Below are positions 47,041 through 60,000 of a DNA stretch of 64,000 nt, piece by piece (within the stretch, counting starts at the first letter, position 1; every line of letters begins with the position of its first letter). A model generated the notes under the pieces. It had not been told where the DNA came from. It did no database searches and was given only the letters and a program-made list of their open reading frames with translations. The position numbers and the translations under genes were made by a program. This DNA is from Ilex aquifolium (taxonomy: Eukaryota; Streptophyta; Magnoliopsida; Aquifoliales; Aquifoliaceae), in NCBI GenBank assembly GCA_951799425.1, contig OX637395.1, positions 5,668,951 through 5,732,950 on the forward strand, given 5' to 3'.

Positions 47041-48195
47041 GTACCTCTTCCATGGAGGCTTTCTTAAGTTGAAATGGCTATTCAATGTGAGCATTTCTGT
47101 TTATTTTCGTCTTTGGTCATATATGTTTTGTTGGAGCATTAAAGAGGGTATGAAATTTCTTGTCATTTGCCGAAGGAAAATATGACCTCTCACTTGAATT
47201 ACTTGGCAGCTAGGGCATGTATTTAATACTCTCGAGTGGTCTTATTTCCTAGAATTTTCCCTCCATGCTGCCGTGCTCCCCCCGTCAAATTGTTCGAACT
47301 AATCATGCGTTTTTAGCCATCCACGTGTCATCATAAAAACATACAAGTCTTTGATAAGAATATGTACCTTATCACAATGCTCGTATTGATGATCTTTCAC
47401 TCCGATATTATTTAGGGTTTCTCAAACAATGTTATGTATCTTGCTTCGATAGTTTTACACTAGAGACCATTTGGGTTTGTCGGGTAATCTATGTAGAATT
47501 GAGGTGTTTCATCTAATCTATACCTACTCGATTCAATTCAACTGGCTAAAAATGAGTTATTTCTATGCAATCGACCGTTAATTAACATAAACGAATGTTG
47601 TGGGCCCCATAGATAGACTCGTGTAATAGATGCACATGTAGACTTATTTTAATTGAATTTTTACCATAATACCCCTAGGTAGTCCAAGTCAACCCAATGT
47701 AGGGGTATGATTTGCTTATATATTGGGAGAAAAATAGTCATGAAACATGTTTTTTGCTTTTTCTATTCTTACTTATAAACAAACAAAATTATGTTTTTGC
47801 TTGTAGAAAATATTACAAAATGATGAATTGGATTGTTGTGATCAAAGATAGCCATGGTATCTTGTTTGAAAATTATCTTCATACTTCTTACACAAAAGGA
47901 TGTATAGTAAGTGGACCATTGATTAGATCTAACAAATCACCCAAAATTAGGTTAGTAAACTAGAATTGTAAATATTAGATGAGGATTATAACCCGTCAGA
48001 AGTAGTTCGGATGGAAAGGTTTTAGAGGTCACTATCTCAAGTTTTTAATTTGAGTCTCGTAAAAGATCCACTAATTGACTTCATACGTGTGAATTATCGG
48101 TGATCAACATCTTGAATTTATTTTGTAGTCAAATTGTCAAAAGGGAAGAATTGTCTTTAATTGTGAGTTGATAATTTGTCCCCCTCCCTTGTCTC

Positions 48196-48227
<32 letters not shown>

Positions 48228-50504
48228 GGGAGGTCTCTATAAGTAAATAGAGGATGAGGGATTAAGCTTCATAGTGAGTGATTCAATGAAATTAGCCAAG
48301 AAATGAGACTTTATTCCGTCTTGTCTAGAATTTGTGTGTAATAACGACAAGTTGAGATTCTATTTAATACATTTTTTTTCTATTTTTATTTTTGTAGATC
48401 ATTTATCATGAACTCAGGTGCGATTTATTCGATATAAATGAGCACTTCACTCATCAATGATAGATGGATCTATTAAAAAGAAAAAATAGGCAAAAAAAAA
48501 CATCATAGATAAAGTTTGGCAAAAAAATATGAAAGACTTTGAAAAGTTGGAGATAATTATCCAATTTGATTTTTTTTTTTGGAAGCTTATGAATTTCTAT
48601 TTTGTGGGGTCTCCAAAAAAGTTGGAAATGTTCAACAAGTTGGGATATGACTTATAATACCTAAGATTAATGGCTCATTATTTGTCGCATCAGTAGTGGC
48701 GTCAATTAGACTTTCGGTATTCGGTAGTGAAAAATCGTCTAGTTACCACCTTATTGTCAATTCATCAAAGTTTTTTCTACTTTGCTATAGAAATATGGTT
48801 GTAAACTTGTAATTGATTATAACCATGTGTAAATGTATAGCTAGGCCTATCATTGGATTTAATTTCGATCTAATTTTGGTCTAAAATTGATGTCAATTCA
48901 TTATATATAGATTCATAATTTGAACAATAATCTGAATATGAATACGAACTCATTTATATCATATTTCGTGGATTTGATTTTGATATATAAATATTTAATC
49001 TGATTATGTGATAAAATTAAGTGGTACATTGATGAAAGTAAGGTGAAATTCGGATGTAATTTGTTCAAATTAATCTCGAAACGAGTTGCTTGGATCGATC
49101 GGATTTTAGGAATCGATTTTAAATGTTTAATGAATTAAAATATCAAATATGAAAAAGAAATCCATCAAATTCACGTGACATTCTCGAGTCAAATTTTGCT
49201 AAATTGATTTTAGATTCAAATGCGTCAAAATTCAATTCAAAGTCGGGCCTATTGTATCCCACTTAACTGTATATTGGGCCTTTGCCGTGAGGAATTTTTG
49301 AAACAACAAGGATAAATTACACTTTAACCATCTTAACTATGATTTTTTTTCACTTTGTTTATTAAACTATTAAATTTTTTACATTATCCCCTCAATTACT
49401 TTGATTATTTCACATTGCTCCAATCATAAACGTCTGTTATTTTTTTTTATAAACATTGCTAAAGTATCAGGACAAAGTGAAAAATAATACATAGTTCGGC
49501 GGATAAAATAAAATAACTTTTCGCTAAATATGTAACGAACGTTAATAATTATGGCAATGTGTAACTAATCATACACTTGAGGGTGAAATGTGAAAAATAT
49601 GATAGTTTAGAGGACAAAATTAAAAAAAAAATATTTGGACTTCACTTCATTTGGGTATAAATTAAAATAAGGTTAATAGCATTTTTAGTTCTTAAAGTGT
49701 GCTCATTATATTTGTTTGATTTTCATTGTATTAATTTTATTAATTAGATCCCAAAAATTTCAATTTGTGTCACTTTGATCCCTAATCAGACAATTCATTA
49801 AATTTTTTGACGGAAGTGATTACGTGTCATTTTTTCAGACGGTATCACGTGCACAACACGTGATCATTTCATAAAAAACTTAACGTTTTCGTCTATGTAT
49901 AGATCATTTAAACACGAATTGAATATTTTAAGAACTAAGTTGATATTTTAAGGATCAAATTGATAAAAATATGTATACTTTAAAGATCAAAAATATTCTT
50001 AACCCATTAAAATATAACTTATTAGATAAAGTTTATTATTGTTTTAAGCTCATTATTTATTACGCTCTTTAAAATATTCATAGTTGTGTCTGTGTTTTTT
50101 TTTTTTTTTTGGGGGGGGGGTGGGGGAGGGGTTGAACGTTAAATAAAGAATAGATTTCAGAAAGAAGTTATTCTAAATAAACTCGTATAAAATAAGTCAA
50201 CCTGGGTGTAATATTTTCAAACGTATTTTTGAAATCTTTCTTATCTTTTTCAAATGTGTAGTAAATAAATATTATTACAAAATTAGGAAGAAAAAGAAAT
50301 TTCAACATTAAAATTATAAGGTAAATTTCATCAACATTGTCTGTAGTTAGGGTTAACTTCAACGACACCCTCCTGTCTTTTTTTAAATTTCATTGACACC
50401 CCTATCTTTTATAAAATTTCACTAACATCTCATGTCAATGTTTGTCTACTAATGGACCTGGCGGAATGCTTGTTTTACCATTTTACCCTTGAACTTATAA
50501 ACAT
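47041..50504. other. Intergenic stretch with poly-G tracts, no gene
   Basis: No protein-like frames are visible. About 49310-49660 and 49665-50010 look like decayed MITEs whose ends mirror each other (for example AAGGTTAATAGCATTTTTAG against ATATTCTTAACCC). Long T/G homopolymers are listed separately. Confidence 0.45.
48197..48230. repeat. Poly-T then poly-G tract (24 G)
   Basis: Ten T followed by 24 consecutive G. A shorter similar tract (16 T then 10 G) lies at 50095-50120. Such runs are prone to sequencing and assembly error, so the exact length is doubtful. Confidence 0.85.
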
Positions 50505-51081
50505 TAGGGTTTATTAAAATGAAGGTCCTCAAAGTATGTGATTTATCTTATTTTGGTCCTCACTATTTTAATTGGATCATTTTGATCCCTGAAGTATTGA
50601 ATATATTTTTATGTGGTCCATTAAGCAGATAATATTCAAATTACTAACGATTTTTTATTATAAACTTGTCACGTAATACCTAAATATGGACAAAAAAATA
50701 ATTTGGATAACAATTCTGATAAAAAAGCTACCCAAATTTTGGTCAAAAAACTACCCAAATTTTGGTCCAAAAACTACCCAAATTATACAATTCTGATCAT
50801 GAGCTATCCAAATTTTAGTCAAAAGCTATCCATATTACATATTTTTGGTCAAGAACTATCCAAATTTTGGTCAAGAGCTACCCCAATTATTTTTTGTCCA
50901 TATTTAGGTATCACATGATAAGTTTATGATTAAAAACAGTTAACAATTTGGATGTTGTCTGCTTGAGGAACCACATAAAAACATATTCAATACTTTAAGA
51001 ATCAAAATAATACAATTAAAATATTAAGGGCTAAAATAAGATAAACCTCATACTTTATGGATCTCCGTGCAATCAACCCTA
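50505..51081. mobile_element. MITE family M, copy 2
   Basis: The left end TAGGGTTTATTAAAATGAAG and the right end in reverse (TAGGGTTGATTGCACGGAGA) are inverted repeats. Both continue into CAAAGTATG and TTTATCTTATTTTGG-like sequence. The interior has a run of CTACCCAAATTTTGGTC units of about 20 bp. It is related to copies 1 and 3. Confidence 0.7.
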
Positions 51082-51152
51082 AAGATTAATATGCTAACAA
51101 TTTTTTTTTATTTATGCTATATATAAACACATATATACATAGGCCTAAACAG

Positions 51153-51350
51153 GTATCGATAATATGGAGAGGGAGGGAGAGAGAGAGAGAGAGATCAAAT
51201 TTAGGTATCGATAATATGGAGAGGGAGAGGAGAGAGAGATCAAATTTAGGTATCGATAATATGGAGAGGGAGAGGAGAGAGAGAGAGATCATATTTAGGT
51301 ATCGATTATATGGAGAGGGAGAGGGAGAGGGAGAGAGAGAGAGAGATCAA
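51153..51350. repeat. Tandem repeat, about 50-58 bp, four copies
   Basis: AGGTATCGATAATATGGAGA begins near 51151, 51203 and 51248, and AGGTATCGATTATATGGAGA near 51297. Each is followed by a GA-rich run and, in the first three, ATCAAATTT or ATCATATTT. Open frames on both strands here are repeat products. Confidence 0.88.
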
Positions 51351-52144
51351 ATGCCAATCCCCAACCCACTTCTCCCTCACCACCCAATCCCACTTCCTTC
51401 GCCACCTACCCCAACAATCATATGTCTCGTCTTCCATGTAGGTACTATTACTAAGGTAGGAAAACCTAGAGAGAGAAAATGAGCAACAAATGAATTTTTC
51501 AACCCCATCACCACCACTACATGCACCCACCACCCTGCATTTAACCACTACTACCACCACCCTTCCACTCTGATTCATGTAGTGTGATTAATTTTGTATT
51601 TGTGATGGATTGAGATTGGTTTGAATTAGATCTTGATGGGCGATATAACTCAGTTAATGGGTAATGCATATTTTGATTTATGGTTTCAATTAGCATGAGA
51701 TTCGAGTTCATGGGATTTAGCAGTGGGTTCGTGATGGGGTGGTGATTTGCAAACTTGGGGGGGAAAGGGTTATGGTGCTAGTATGTTTTGGTAAACATTG
51801 TCTGAAGTTCACTTGTTTGACTGTCCTCTGAGTTCAAATTCGATTTGTGAGTATACAAAATCAATGGCTTGCTTGAGGTTAGATCATTAATTTAGGGCTT
51901 TGTTTGATAAATTAAATAACCTTATGTGAGATCAGAGTTTTAATGGGGAAGACCAACGCTTTGGGTTTATTGCCATGGTGGTTTTGCAGCTAGAAGGTTG
52001 GGCTATTGCATGAGAGAGAGGGGTTAGGGATGGGTTTCATGGGGAAGAGTAAGGGTAAAATTGACATTTAACTAAAATAGAGGTTTGACATCAGAACTCT
52101 TTAAATTGGCAGTAACTAAGACGATATCCAATGAAACTCAAACT
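51351..52144. other. Intergenic stretch, no gene
   Basis: C-rich at the left (51355-51550), then ordinary AT-rich sequence; no supported coding region. Confidence 0.4.
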
Positions 52145-52665
52145 CTTATCCTCAAAGTATAGAATTTGTGTTATTTTAGTCTATAATATTTCAATTGCAT
52201 CAGTTTGATCCCTAAAATATTGAATATGTTTTTATGTGATCCCTAAAGTAGACAACATCTAAATTACTAACAGTTTTTTATCATAAATTTATTACATGAA
52301 ACCTAAATATGGGTAATAAATAATTTGAGTAGCTCTTGACAAAAAATGTGCAATATGAGTAGCTCTTGACTAAAATTTGAATAGCTCATAATCAAAACTG
52401 CATAAATTTGGTAACTTTTTGACCAAAATTTGGATAAAAATTTGGTCAAGAGTTATCCAAATTATTTTTTTGTCCATATTTAAGTATTACATGACAAATT
52501 TATAATCAAAAATAGTTAACAATCTGAACGTTGTCTGTTTGAGGAATCACATAAAAATATATTGAATATTTCAGAGAATAAAATGATGTAATTAAAATAT
52601 TAGAGACTAAAATAAAATAAATTATATACTTTGGGGACTTTTAATGTAATTAATCCTAAAAAAAT
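52145..52665. mobile_element. MITE family M, copy 3 (decayed)
   Basis: It shares with copies 1 and 2 the phrases TTTGATCCCTAAAATATTGA, TTTATCATAAATTTATTACA, AATTTGAGTAGCTCTTGAC and TTAATGTAATTAATCCTA. The left terminus is poorly preserved. It lies only about 25 bp before the Harbinger element. Confidence 0.6.
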
Positions 52666-52828
52666 ATAATGGAGTAGATATAGATATAAGAGCAACTCCA
52701 AGGGGCTATGTAAACCCACCCCTTTAGCTATTTTAGATAACCTCTTCCCAAAATATTGCTCCAACGGACTATCTATTGGGCTATCTAAAATAGATAAGCT
52801 CATTTTCATTCGGTAGACGTAGCTAGTG

Positions 52829-52886
<58 letters not shown>
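52829..52886. repeat. (CT)n microsatellite
   Basis: About 29 CT units within the left end of the Harbinger element. Confidence 0.95.
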
Positions 52887-52890
<4 letters not shown>

Positions 52891-53982
52891 ATCGACAAGC
52901 TTCATCGCAGATCGACACAGTGTGAAAGTGGGGAACTAGAAATGGGTGTGTGCTAGATATTTTGAGACCTCTTGTAAATATCATCGTTATTCAACACAGC
53001 TCCACCGAGTCCACCGAAGGCTCCACCGACTTCAAGGTATGGTTTCATACATACATTCAGATCTCCAAAAAATCTCCGGGTATTTGTTTGATGGGTATTG
53101 ATGCTCCAACGGACATACATTGATGGGTATTTGTTTGATGCTTTGCCTGATTGGGTATTTGTTTGATGGCTTTACCTAATTTGTGATTTTTGTATTGTTG
53201 ATCATTTGTTTGTATCGGTTTACCTGATTTGTTTGTAATTTTCAAGGGAGTTTAGTTTTCTATGTTTTGATTTTATTGGGCAATGCTGGTCAGATTTTGT
53301 TTTCTATGGTTTACCTCATTGTTGTTCATTGTTCAATGGGTGCATGAACCCATAGTCCTCCGGATTTGAGCTTGATGACTGTCATTCGAATGTTTGTGCA
53401 AACACTGCTAAAGCCCAATGCTTGTTCTTGTTCAAACAGTCATATGCAGTCTTTCACAACCTGAGATTAGGTGTTAAAGAAAAATTTAAATGTGCAAAAA
53501 CAATTCTCTACAACGTCCAACTTGAATTTTTTTTTTTCTCAAAGAAACAAGAACTGCTCTGCTCCTATGAAACAAGAACTGCTCTGCTCCTATGAAACAA
53601 AATTTTCAATGCTTGATAACTTGTCAATCTACTACTTGAGGACACAAACATATATAGAAAGCTGAATATAACATTTTGCACAAAGGGAGATAACATCAAC
53701 CTAATGTTATCATCAAAACTAAAGTATGAAGAGCTTGCATATGGACTTGGGTAAACATGGATCTTTGATCATTAGTGAAAATTGATGCCTGCAATATACT
53801 CGTAATAACTAGAATATGTTGATTTTTATAGAAACACAGTGTGTACTATATCTTGGATGCTATGTGTTGCCATGGAAAATCATGCCCCCTTGACTTTATA
53901 TTTGCAAAACACCAGCTGCCCATACTTGATTCAACACATTGAGGGGAACCTTGCTACTTGTCTCATCTTATAGGCATTACAC

Positions 53983-55014
53983 ATGGATTCATTCCAACAT
54001 GGTGCGTACTTCACCAATCTCATGCATGATTGAACAAATTTAGATGATGAGGTTATAGATCAATCTTCACCAATATCTCCTCAAGTAGAATCCACCACAA
54101 AAAAACAACGAGGTGGCACTTTTACATCAGAGGAAGACATTATGATAATCTCGGCGTGGCTTAATATTAGTTTGGATGCTGTGCAAGGAAATGAGCAAAA
54201 ATCAAAGACATATTGGCAAAGGGTTTGCGAGTTCTTCCACGAATACAAACCTAAGTCATGTCTTAGTCGTACTCAAAATTCTTTAATGAATCGTTGGTCG
54301 GCAATTCAGCTAGCCACCAACAAATTTTGTGGGTGCTTTGCACAGATAGAAAAACTAAATCAAAGTGGTTTGATAGAGAAAGACAAGGTATGAGGGAATA
54401 TTTTCTTACAAAATAGTGTACTTTTAATGACATGATAATGAGTTTTGTTGTAAATTTTTTCAGATTCGTGATGCCAAGAACTTGTACAAGGAACTCTATA
54501 AATCTTCTTTTCCGTTTGAACATTGTTGGAATGAGTTAAGGTATCAACAAAAATGGATGGAGGATTCTCAAGCAAAGAAACAAAAATAAAACATAATGCT
54601 ACTCCTGGCAGCTCCGTGCCTTCTACAGCGGACTCCATAAATTTAGGAGATGACGGTGGGTCCTATGGATCTTTAGACAGGCCACCTGGAAGGAAAGCTG
54701 AGAAAGCGCGACTACGAAAATCTAAGAGCAAAGAAGCTGGAGATGATGAACTCGTTAATCTGTTAGCAGATATGAAGGAAGATAAAAAGGTAATGAATGA
54801 GAAGAAATTTGAAATGTTTGAAAAATATTATCATCAAGAACAGGAACGTCTACTGCAAGAAAAGGAACGTATACTGCAAGAGAAAGAGAGAATGTGAATG
54901 AAGCAACTAAAAGAGGAAGATCGAATAATGTCGATGGATACGAGTAGCATGTCTCCGTTGCAAGCTGAATATTATCAGTGCCGCCAAATGAAAATCTTGG
55001 GGAAGAAGATGTAG
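53983..55014 (+). pseudogene. Harbinger ORF1 (Myb/SANT-like DNA-binding protein), broken
   Basis: In PIF/Harbinger elements ORF1 encodes a DNA-binding partner of the transposase. Exon 1 (53983-54387) starts MDSFQHGAYFTNLMHD and includes FTSEEDIMIISAWLNISLDA, the start of a Myb/SANT-like three-helix domain; NSLMNRWSAIQLATNKF follows. A 76-bp intron (GT at 54388, AG at 54462-54463) leads to exon 2 with LYKSSFPFEHCWNELRYQQK. The C-terminus has PPGRKAEKARLRKS and a Gln/Glu-rich coiled coil (QEQERLLQEKERILQEKER). At least three lesions are visible: a TGA at 54031-54033, a frameshift between 54553 and 54590, and a TGA at 54895-54897. Plant relatives are often annotated as NAM-associated or GST-T3-like proteins. 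Confidence 0.85.
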
Positions 55015-55096
55015 TTCTTTTTTATTAATAGACAAACAACTTTAAGTAGTAGTAATGATGCTACAAGTACTGTAATAACATTTGCTTAAGTAGTGC

Positions 55097-56383
55097 CTAG
55101 TAGTTTCCATGTATATTCCACTGATGCTCGACTAGATCAGCTTGGAGTTTGGAATGACTTTCTTTGTCTCTAATGCAATGCTGAGTATTGATAAATTGAA
55201 GCAATTCTGAACTCCGCTCAAGTATGACTGTGGCAGTGGGATTCTCATCCATTGTATCATAACTAAATTCCAACCCATTAGCGTTTATCTCATCTTCGAC
55301 AATCATGTTATGTAATATTATGCATGTCTTCATAATATCCTTAAGCACTTCAAGTGTCCAGAAACGTGATGGTCCACGCACTATAGCAAATCGTGCTTGG
55401 AGCACTCCAAATGTTCGCTCAACATCCTTTCTTGCAGACTCTTGAGATTTTGCAAAATGTATTTGCTTATTGCCTCTTGGAGATGAAATTATTTTGACAA
55501 ATGTTGCCCATTTTGGATATATACCATCAGCAAGGTAATATCCCATTGTATAATCGTTCCCGTTGACTGAGAAATTGACTGGAGGAGCCCGACCTTCTGA
55601 AAGGAGAGCAAAAACAAAAGAGCGTTCTAGTACGTTGATATCATTATGAGATCCAGGTAACCCAAAAAAGGCATGTCAAATCTAGAGATCATATGAAGCC
55701 ACAGCCTCCAAAATAATTGTTGGTTCATGGACGTGACCAGAATACATACATTTCCATGCTGTTGGACAATTCTTCCATTTCCAATGCATACAATCAATGC
55801 TACCCAACATCCCAGGAAACCCACGATTGGTACCCATTGCTAATAATCTAGCAATGTCATCGTTGTTTGGTGACCTGAGGTATTTATTGGAAAAAACTGC
55901 TACTACCGCCCTCACAAATCTTTTCAAACTTTCTATTGTGGTGCTTTCGTCAATCCTCACATAATCATCAACAGCATCTGCTGCAACTCCATAAGCAAGC
56001 ATCCTTATGTCGGCTGTCATCTTTTGAAGGGAAGACAAGCCAGTAATTCCAACAACATCTTTTTTTTGGACAAAATATGAATCATAATTTTCCACCATTG
56101 ATAGAATACGAAGGAAAATGGTTCGATTCATTCGAAACCTTCTTCGAAATAAATTTGGGGGATAAACAGACAGATCAGCAGAATAGTCACGATACAGTCT
56201 TTCGTGCCCTTGAACTCGATTGCGAACAATAAGTGAATGACCTTGAATGGAACCACGACGTACACCAGAGCTTTCCTCGCTATTGCGTTTGTTCCTTTTG
56301 ATAGCACAAATTGTTACCATCTCCAATTCATCATCAGAGTCAAAATCGTCAAGAATCATCTTCATTGCAGGATGGCGAGCCAT
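55097..56383 (-). pseudogene. PIF/Harbinger DDE transposase (HARBI1/ALP1-like), two nonsense codons
   Basis: A 428-residue frame from ATG 56383 to a stop at 55097. The N-terminal part has a helix-turn-helix-type stretch (NLFRRRFRMNRTIFLRILSM), then the DDE nuclease domain: D197 in GSIDCMHWKWKN, D248 in LPGSHNDINVL and E322 in DVERTFGVLQARF. All three catalytic residues are kept. Codon 234 is TAG (55682-55684) and codon 236 is TGA (55676-55678). Both stand where relatives have Trp (the usual DLWIWHAFFG), and each fits a C-to-T change on the + strand, as methylated-cytosine decay would give. The frame is otherwise intact, so the inactivation is probably recent. Plant ALP1 is a domesticated relative, but this copy sits inside a TE with both ends present. 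Confidence 0.93.
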
Positions 56384-56850
56384 AACATAAACACAAAGAA
56401 TAGTGCAATGATAATAAATAGATTTGAGGTGTATGACAATGAGAGATGGAAGATCCTATTTATACATATTCTAAAATATGACCGTTGTAAATATGACCGT
56501 TGCAAATATGACCGTTATTAATATGACCGTTGAAAAATTCAAATTTTAAAATTTTGAATTACGTGACCGTTATTAATATGATTGTTATTAAAAAAATTAA
56601 AATTTTAAAATTTTGATGACGTGGCGTAACACGTCAGCACGTGATGTCATCAATATGGTGATGACATGGCATACTACATAGTATTTTAGATTTTAATAAT
56701 TATAGTTAGTTAAAGTTAGTTGAAGTGGTTAGCTAAAATAGATAGCGTGGTTGGAGTGAATTTAAAAAAATGATTATCTAAAGTAGATAATATAATAAAA
56801 AAATATATTTTTGTTAGGTAGTTTATATAGCTCCCTTAGAGTTGCTCTAA

Positions 56851-57070
56851 GAGTAGAAGGCCCACGTTAGCCACCACATTATGACCCGAAAATTATTGAG
56901 GAGACATGGTCGCATTATCAAACTGTTGACTCAGCTCAACGACGCGTTCACCGTTCAGACTCTCCGACACCACACCATTATCATGCTCTGTTTTTGACTG
57001 TAACCACCGCTACTCTCTCTCTCTTTCTCTGTGTGTGTGTGTGTGTGTGTGTGCGCTCTGCTGTGGAGCA
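56851..57070 (+). promoter_or_regulatory. Proximal promoter and leader of the NAD-malic enzyme gene
   Basis: There are only 220 bp between the Harbinger target duplication and the malic enzyme ATG. It includes CT-rich leader-like sequence (57010-57032) and a (GT)n run (57033-57053) close to the start codon. No clear TATA box is visible. Anything further upstream is transposon sequence. Confidence 0.5.
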
Positions 57071-60000
57071 ATGTCGAACTTCTCGCATCAGATGAGGCTC
57101 TCGTCTTCTCTGATTAAACGGTTACGGCAAAGTTTTGGCGCTGTAAATACAAGATCTTTTACCACAACTGAAGGCCACCGTCCCACTATAGTCCACAAGC
57201 GTAGTCAGGACATTCTTCACGATCCATGGTTCAACAAGGTGATTTTCAATTTCAATTTCCACTTCAATTTGATATATTGGGTTTGAATTTCATTGTGATA
57301 TTATAAACTTCCAACTTGAATTTTGGTGTTCAGATCCTTGTTCTAAGTTGTAGTTTGATCTGTTTATGAGCCTGATTTGGTTTGTTTGAGTATCTTCAAC
57401 CTTGACTCAAATTGATTTGATATAAAGCACTCTATTGGAGAAACTCAAAGTTAACAGAGGATGAATCTAAATTTAAATGAAGTCAAACCTCAAATTTAGA
57501 ATAGGATTGCATATGGCCATTAGGTCTTTAACCATTGGTGATTTGAGTAAAAAGAATTGAATCTTCCTTAATTTGAGAAAAAGTTTGAGCCTCCCATGGT
57601 TTGGTATGAGTTTGGGTATAACATTAGAGAAGGTTTTCTGAGATTTTTTACCCAAATTTAAATTTGAGTTTAAGAAAAAGTAAGGGTTGGAGTCTTGGAG
57701 ATGCTCTAATGTAGGATGTTTTGAGTATTAGTTTGATCCGTTTACTGAGCATGATTTGCGGTGATGGAGTCTGGAATTTATTCTTGGTTGCATATAAGCT
57801 TTAATTTGTTGAAGATAACATTTTATGCTTATTTACATAGTGGCCAATTGTAGAAAAATAAAGATTTATCACCAGGCCAATTTTAAGCAATTGCATGTTC
57901 AAATTAGGAAAAAAAAATAAAAAATTAGTAATAAATATGCAAGTTAAGGCCAACTTTTACAAAGTTCTAACACAGTAAAAAGGATTATGTAATTATAGGC
58001 CAGTTGCAACTTATATTGTCAGAAAAGTACTACTAAAGCTAGGCAACAAGCTAAGCAAGGAAAAGAATCATGGGTAAAGGGCTGTGAAATAGTGAAAATG
58101 GCAGTACCATCGCCGTCTCACAACCTCAAATAAATTCAGGCCATAGCCTGTTGGCGGTTCGCCTGTTCGGTATGCCTAAAGTGAGAGAGTGAGCACAATG
58201 AAATGTATATGTATATAACCTTTTAAAAAGATTTGAAGGTGGGTGAAGGACCCCCTGTCTCAACGAGGGCCCTGCTCTTGATCATTTAAGTTGTGTAATT
58301 ATCACTTAAGTCGAAAGATTCTTTCATTGTCTATATAGGTATGTGTGTGTGAGTGAAAATGGCAATTTCTCATGTCTCAGTTACGAAGTATTATGGTATT
58401 GGATTGCGAGCTTGTAGATTGTTGTTTATGCCTCTAGCTTTGATTAGTTTGGTTTATATCTATCAAATTATTAAGAAGGACTCTTTTTTTTGGGTAAGTT
58501 AACATAGACTAATCTGATGTTGTTCATTTCTGTGAAAGTAGAGTAAAATCCACTATTATAGGGGGGAAACAGGTGGGCAAATTCTGATTGCATGCAAGAT
58601 ACAACGAACCAATGAATCAAGTGTAATCTGCCTCTAGTTTCAGTGTGTATGTATAGAACCAATGACTCTGGAAAACGAAAAAGAAAAGCAAAATCATCAT
58701 CTAATATTTTATCTCATACAACCAGGAACTAAACTCCTTAAATGGACATCCTATATCTCCCATTTCAAGTGAATCCTATGAAATCCAAAAGGACCACCTC
58801 CCACACCCTCCATTTCCAGCAGCGCACCCATGCTGCGGGCATCATTTAGATAATCTTATGGAAAACTTGGGCTACTTTACCAGAAAGTAATATACGTCAT
58901 ACATATCTCGTATCATGCTCACAGCTTCTGTTTTTCATGATTTTTTTTTAATCACACAATGAGTAAAATGGACAAAATTGACTATTATTTTTTAATCAAC
59001 AAATACTAGGGGACAGCATTCTCCATGACAGAACGTGATCGCCTCGATCTTCGCGGGCTTCTGCCTCCAAATGTTATGTCTCCTGAACAGCAAATTGATC
59101 GCTTCAGTAAGTTTCCACCCCCTTGCTCATTAGGCTTAATGAGTTTTGCTTTGGTTTGATGTCGAAAATACCAAAAAAGGATCCAAGTGTTATCTTATAT
59201 AATGAGAAGACTTTATGCATCTTTCCTAATGAGATTCTTGGTTATTATTTGATTCACTTTTAAAGTTTATTGAATGTTAATACATTTTTGGAAAATATGT
59301 ATTTTCTAGATCCTATGTCAGCCTATGAAATCCATATAATAAATTAGCTAGCAACTTGAATTTTTATCCTATACATATTTTTCCCTCCCAAAATCATCAC
59401 ATTATCCAATTTTATCACATGTTCAATCATTTAATATTTGATTAATTTGTAGTTTAACATAACTTTTATTTCTTACATTATCCATACACGATAGTGTACA
59501 CATGTTGAGAAAATTTTGTCGGGTTATGTATTTTGAGAAAATTTTAACGCTATTTTAAAGAAAATAATATGTCAAAATTAATTTTAAATAATGTAATTAA
59601 AGAAATTAAGAGATAAAAAATTACTATTTGGTATAGTGGAATCAATTTTTTAAATGTTCAAATTTTATGTTTCATCATGCCTTTAAACACGGGTTATGAC
59701 TAGTTTTCTTATATAACCATTAAAATCTCTTTCGAGGAACATTTTCTCTAATAAGTATTTCTGACATTAATCCATCCATATGTTCCTATCAGTTTTAATG
59801 TATTCACCTAATCCTACTTGGAGTGCTTGAGCACTAAAAAATTGATTCCACTATGTCAAAATTAATTTTAAATAATGTAATTAAAGAAATTAAGAGATAA
59901 AAAATTACTATTTGGTATAGTGGAATCAATTTTTTAAATGTTCAAATTTTATGTTTCATCGTGCCTTTAGCCACGGGTTATGACTAGTTTTCTTATATAA

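Larger units (their letters stand above)
52690..56847. mobile_element. Complete but inactivated PIF/Harbinger element (4,158 bp)
   Basis: The left end GAGCAACTCCAAGGGGCTAT and the right end in reverse (GAGCAACTCTAAGGGAGCTA) are inverted repeats of about 26 bp. The 3-bp target duplication TAA (52687-52689 and 56848-56850) is the one this superfamily makes. It carries the two genes of the superfamily: a Myb/SANT-like ORF1 on + (53983-55014) and a DDE transposase on - (55097-56383), convergent with 82 bp between their stops. Both are broken by stops. The subterminal sequence on both sides repeats AAAATAGATA/TATCTATTTT motifs. Confidence 0.93.

Noticed and set aside
51086..51578. Frames with RERERER or SLSLSL runs
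   Set aside because: They are translations of a four-copy GA-rich tandem repeat.
55627..55824. Short minus-strand frame that could bridge the two transposase pieces by frameshift
   Set aside because: The two main transposase pieces are already in the same frame (distance divisible by three); two nonsense codons, not a frameshift, separate them.
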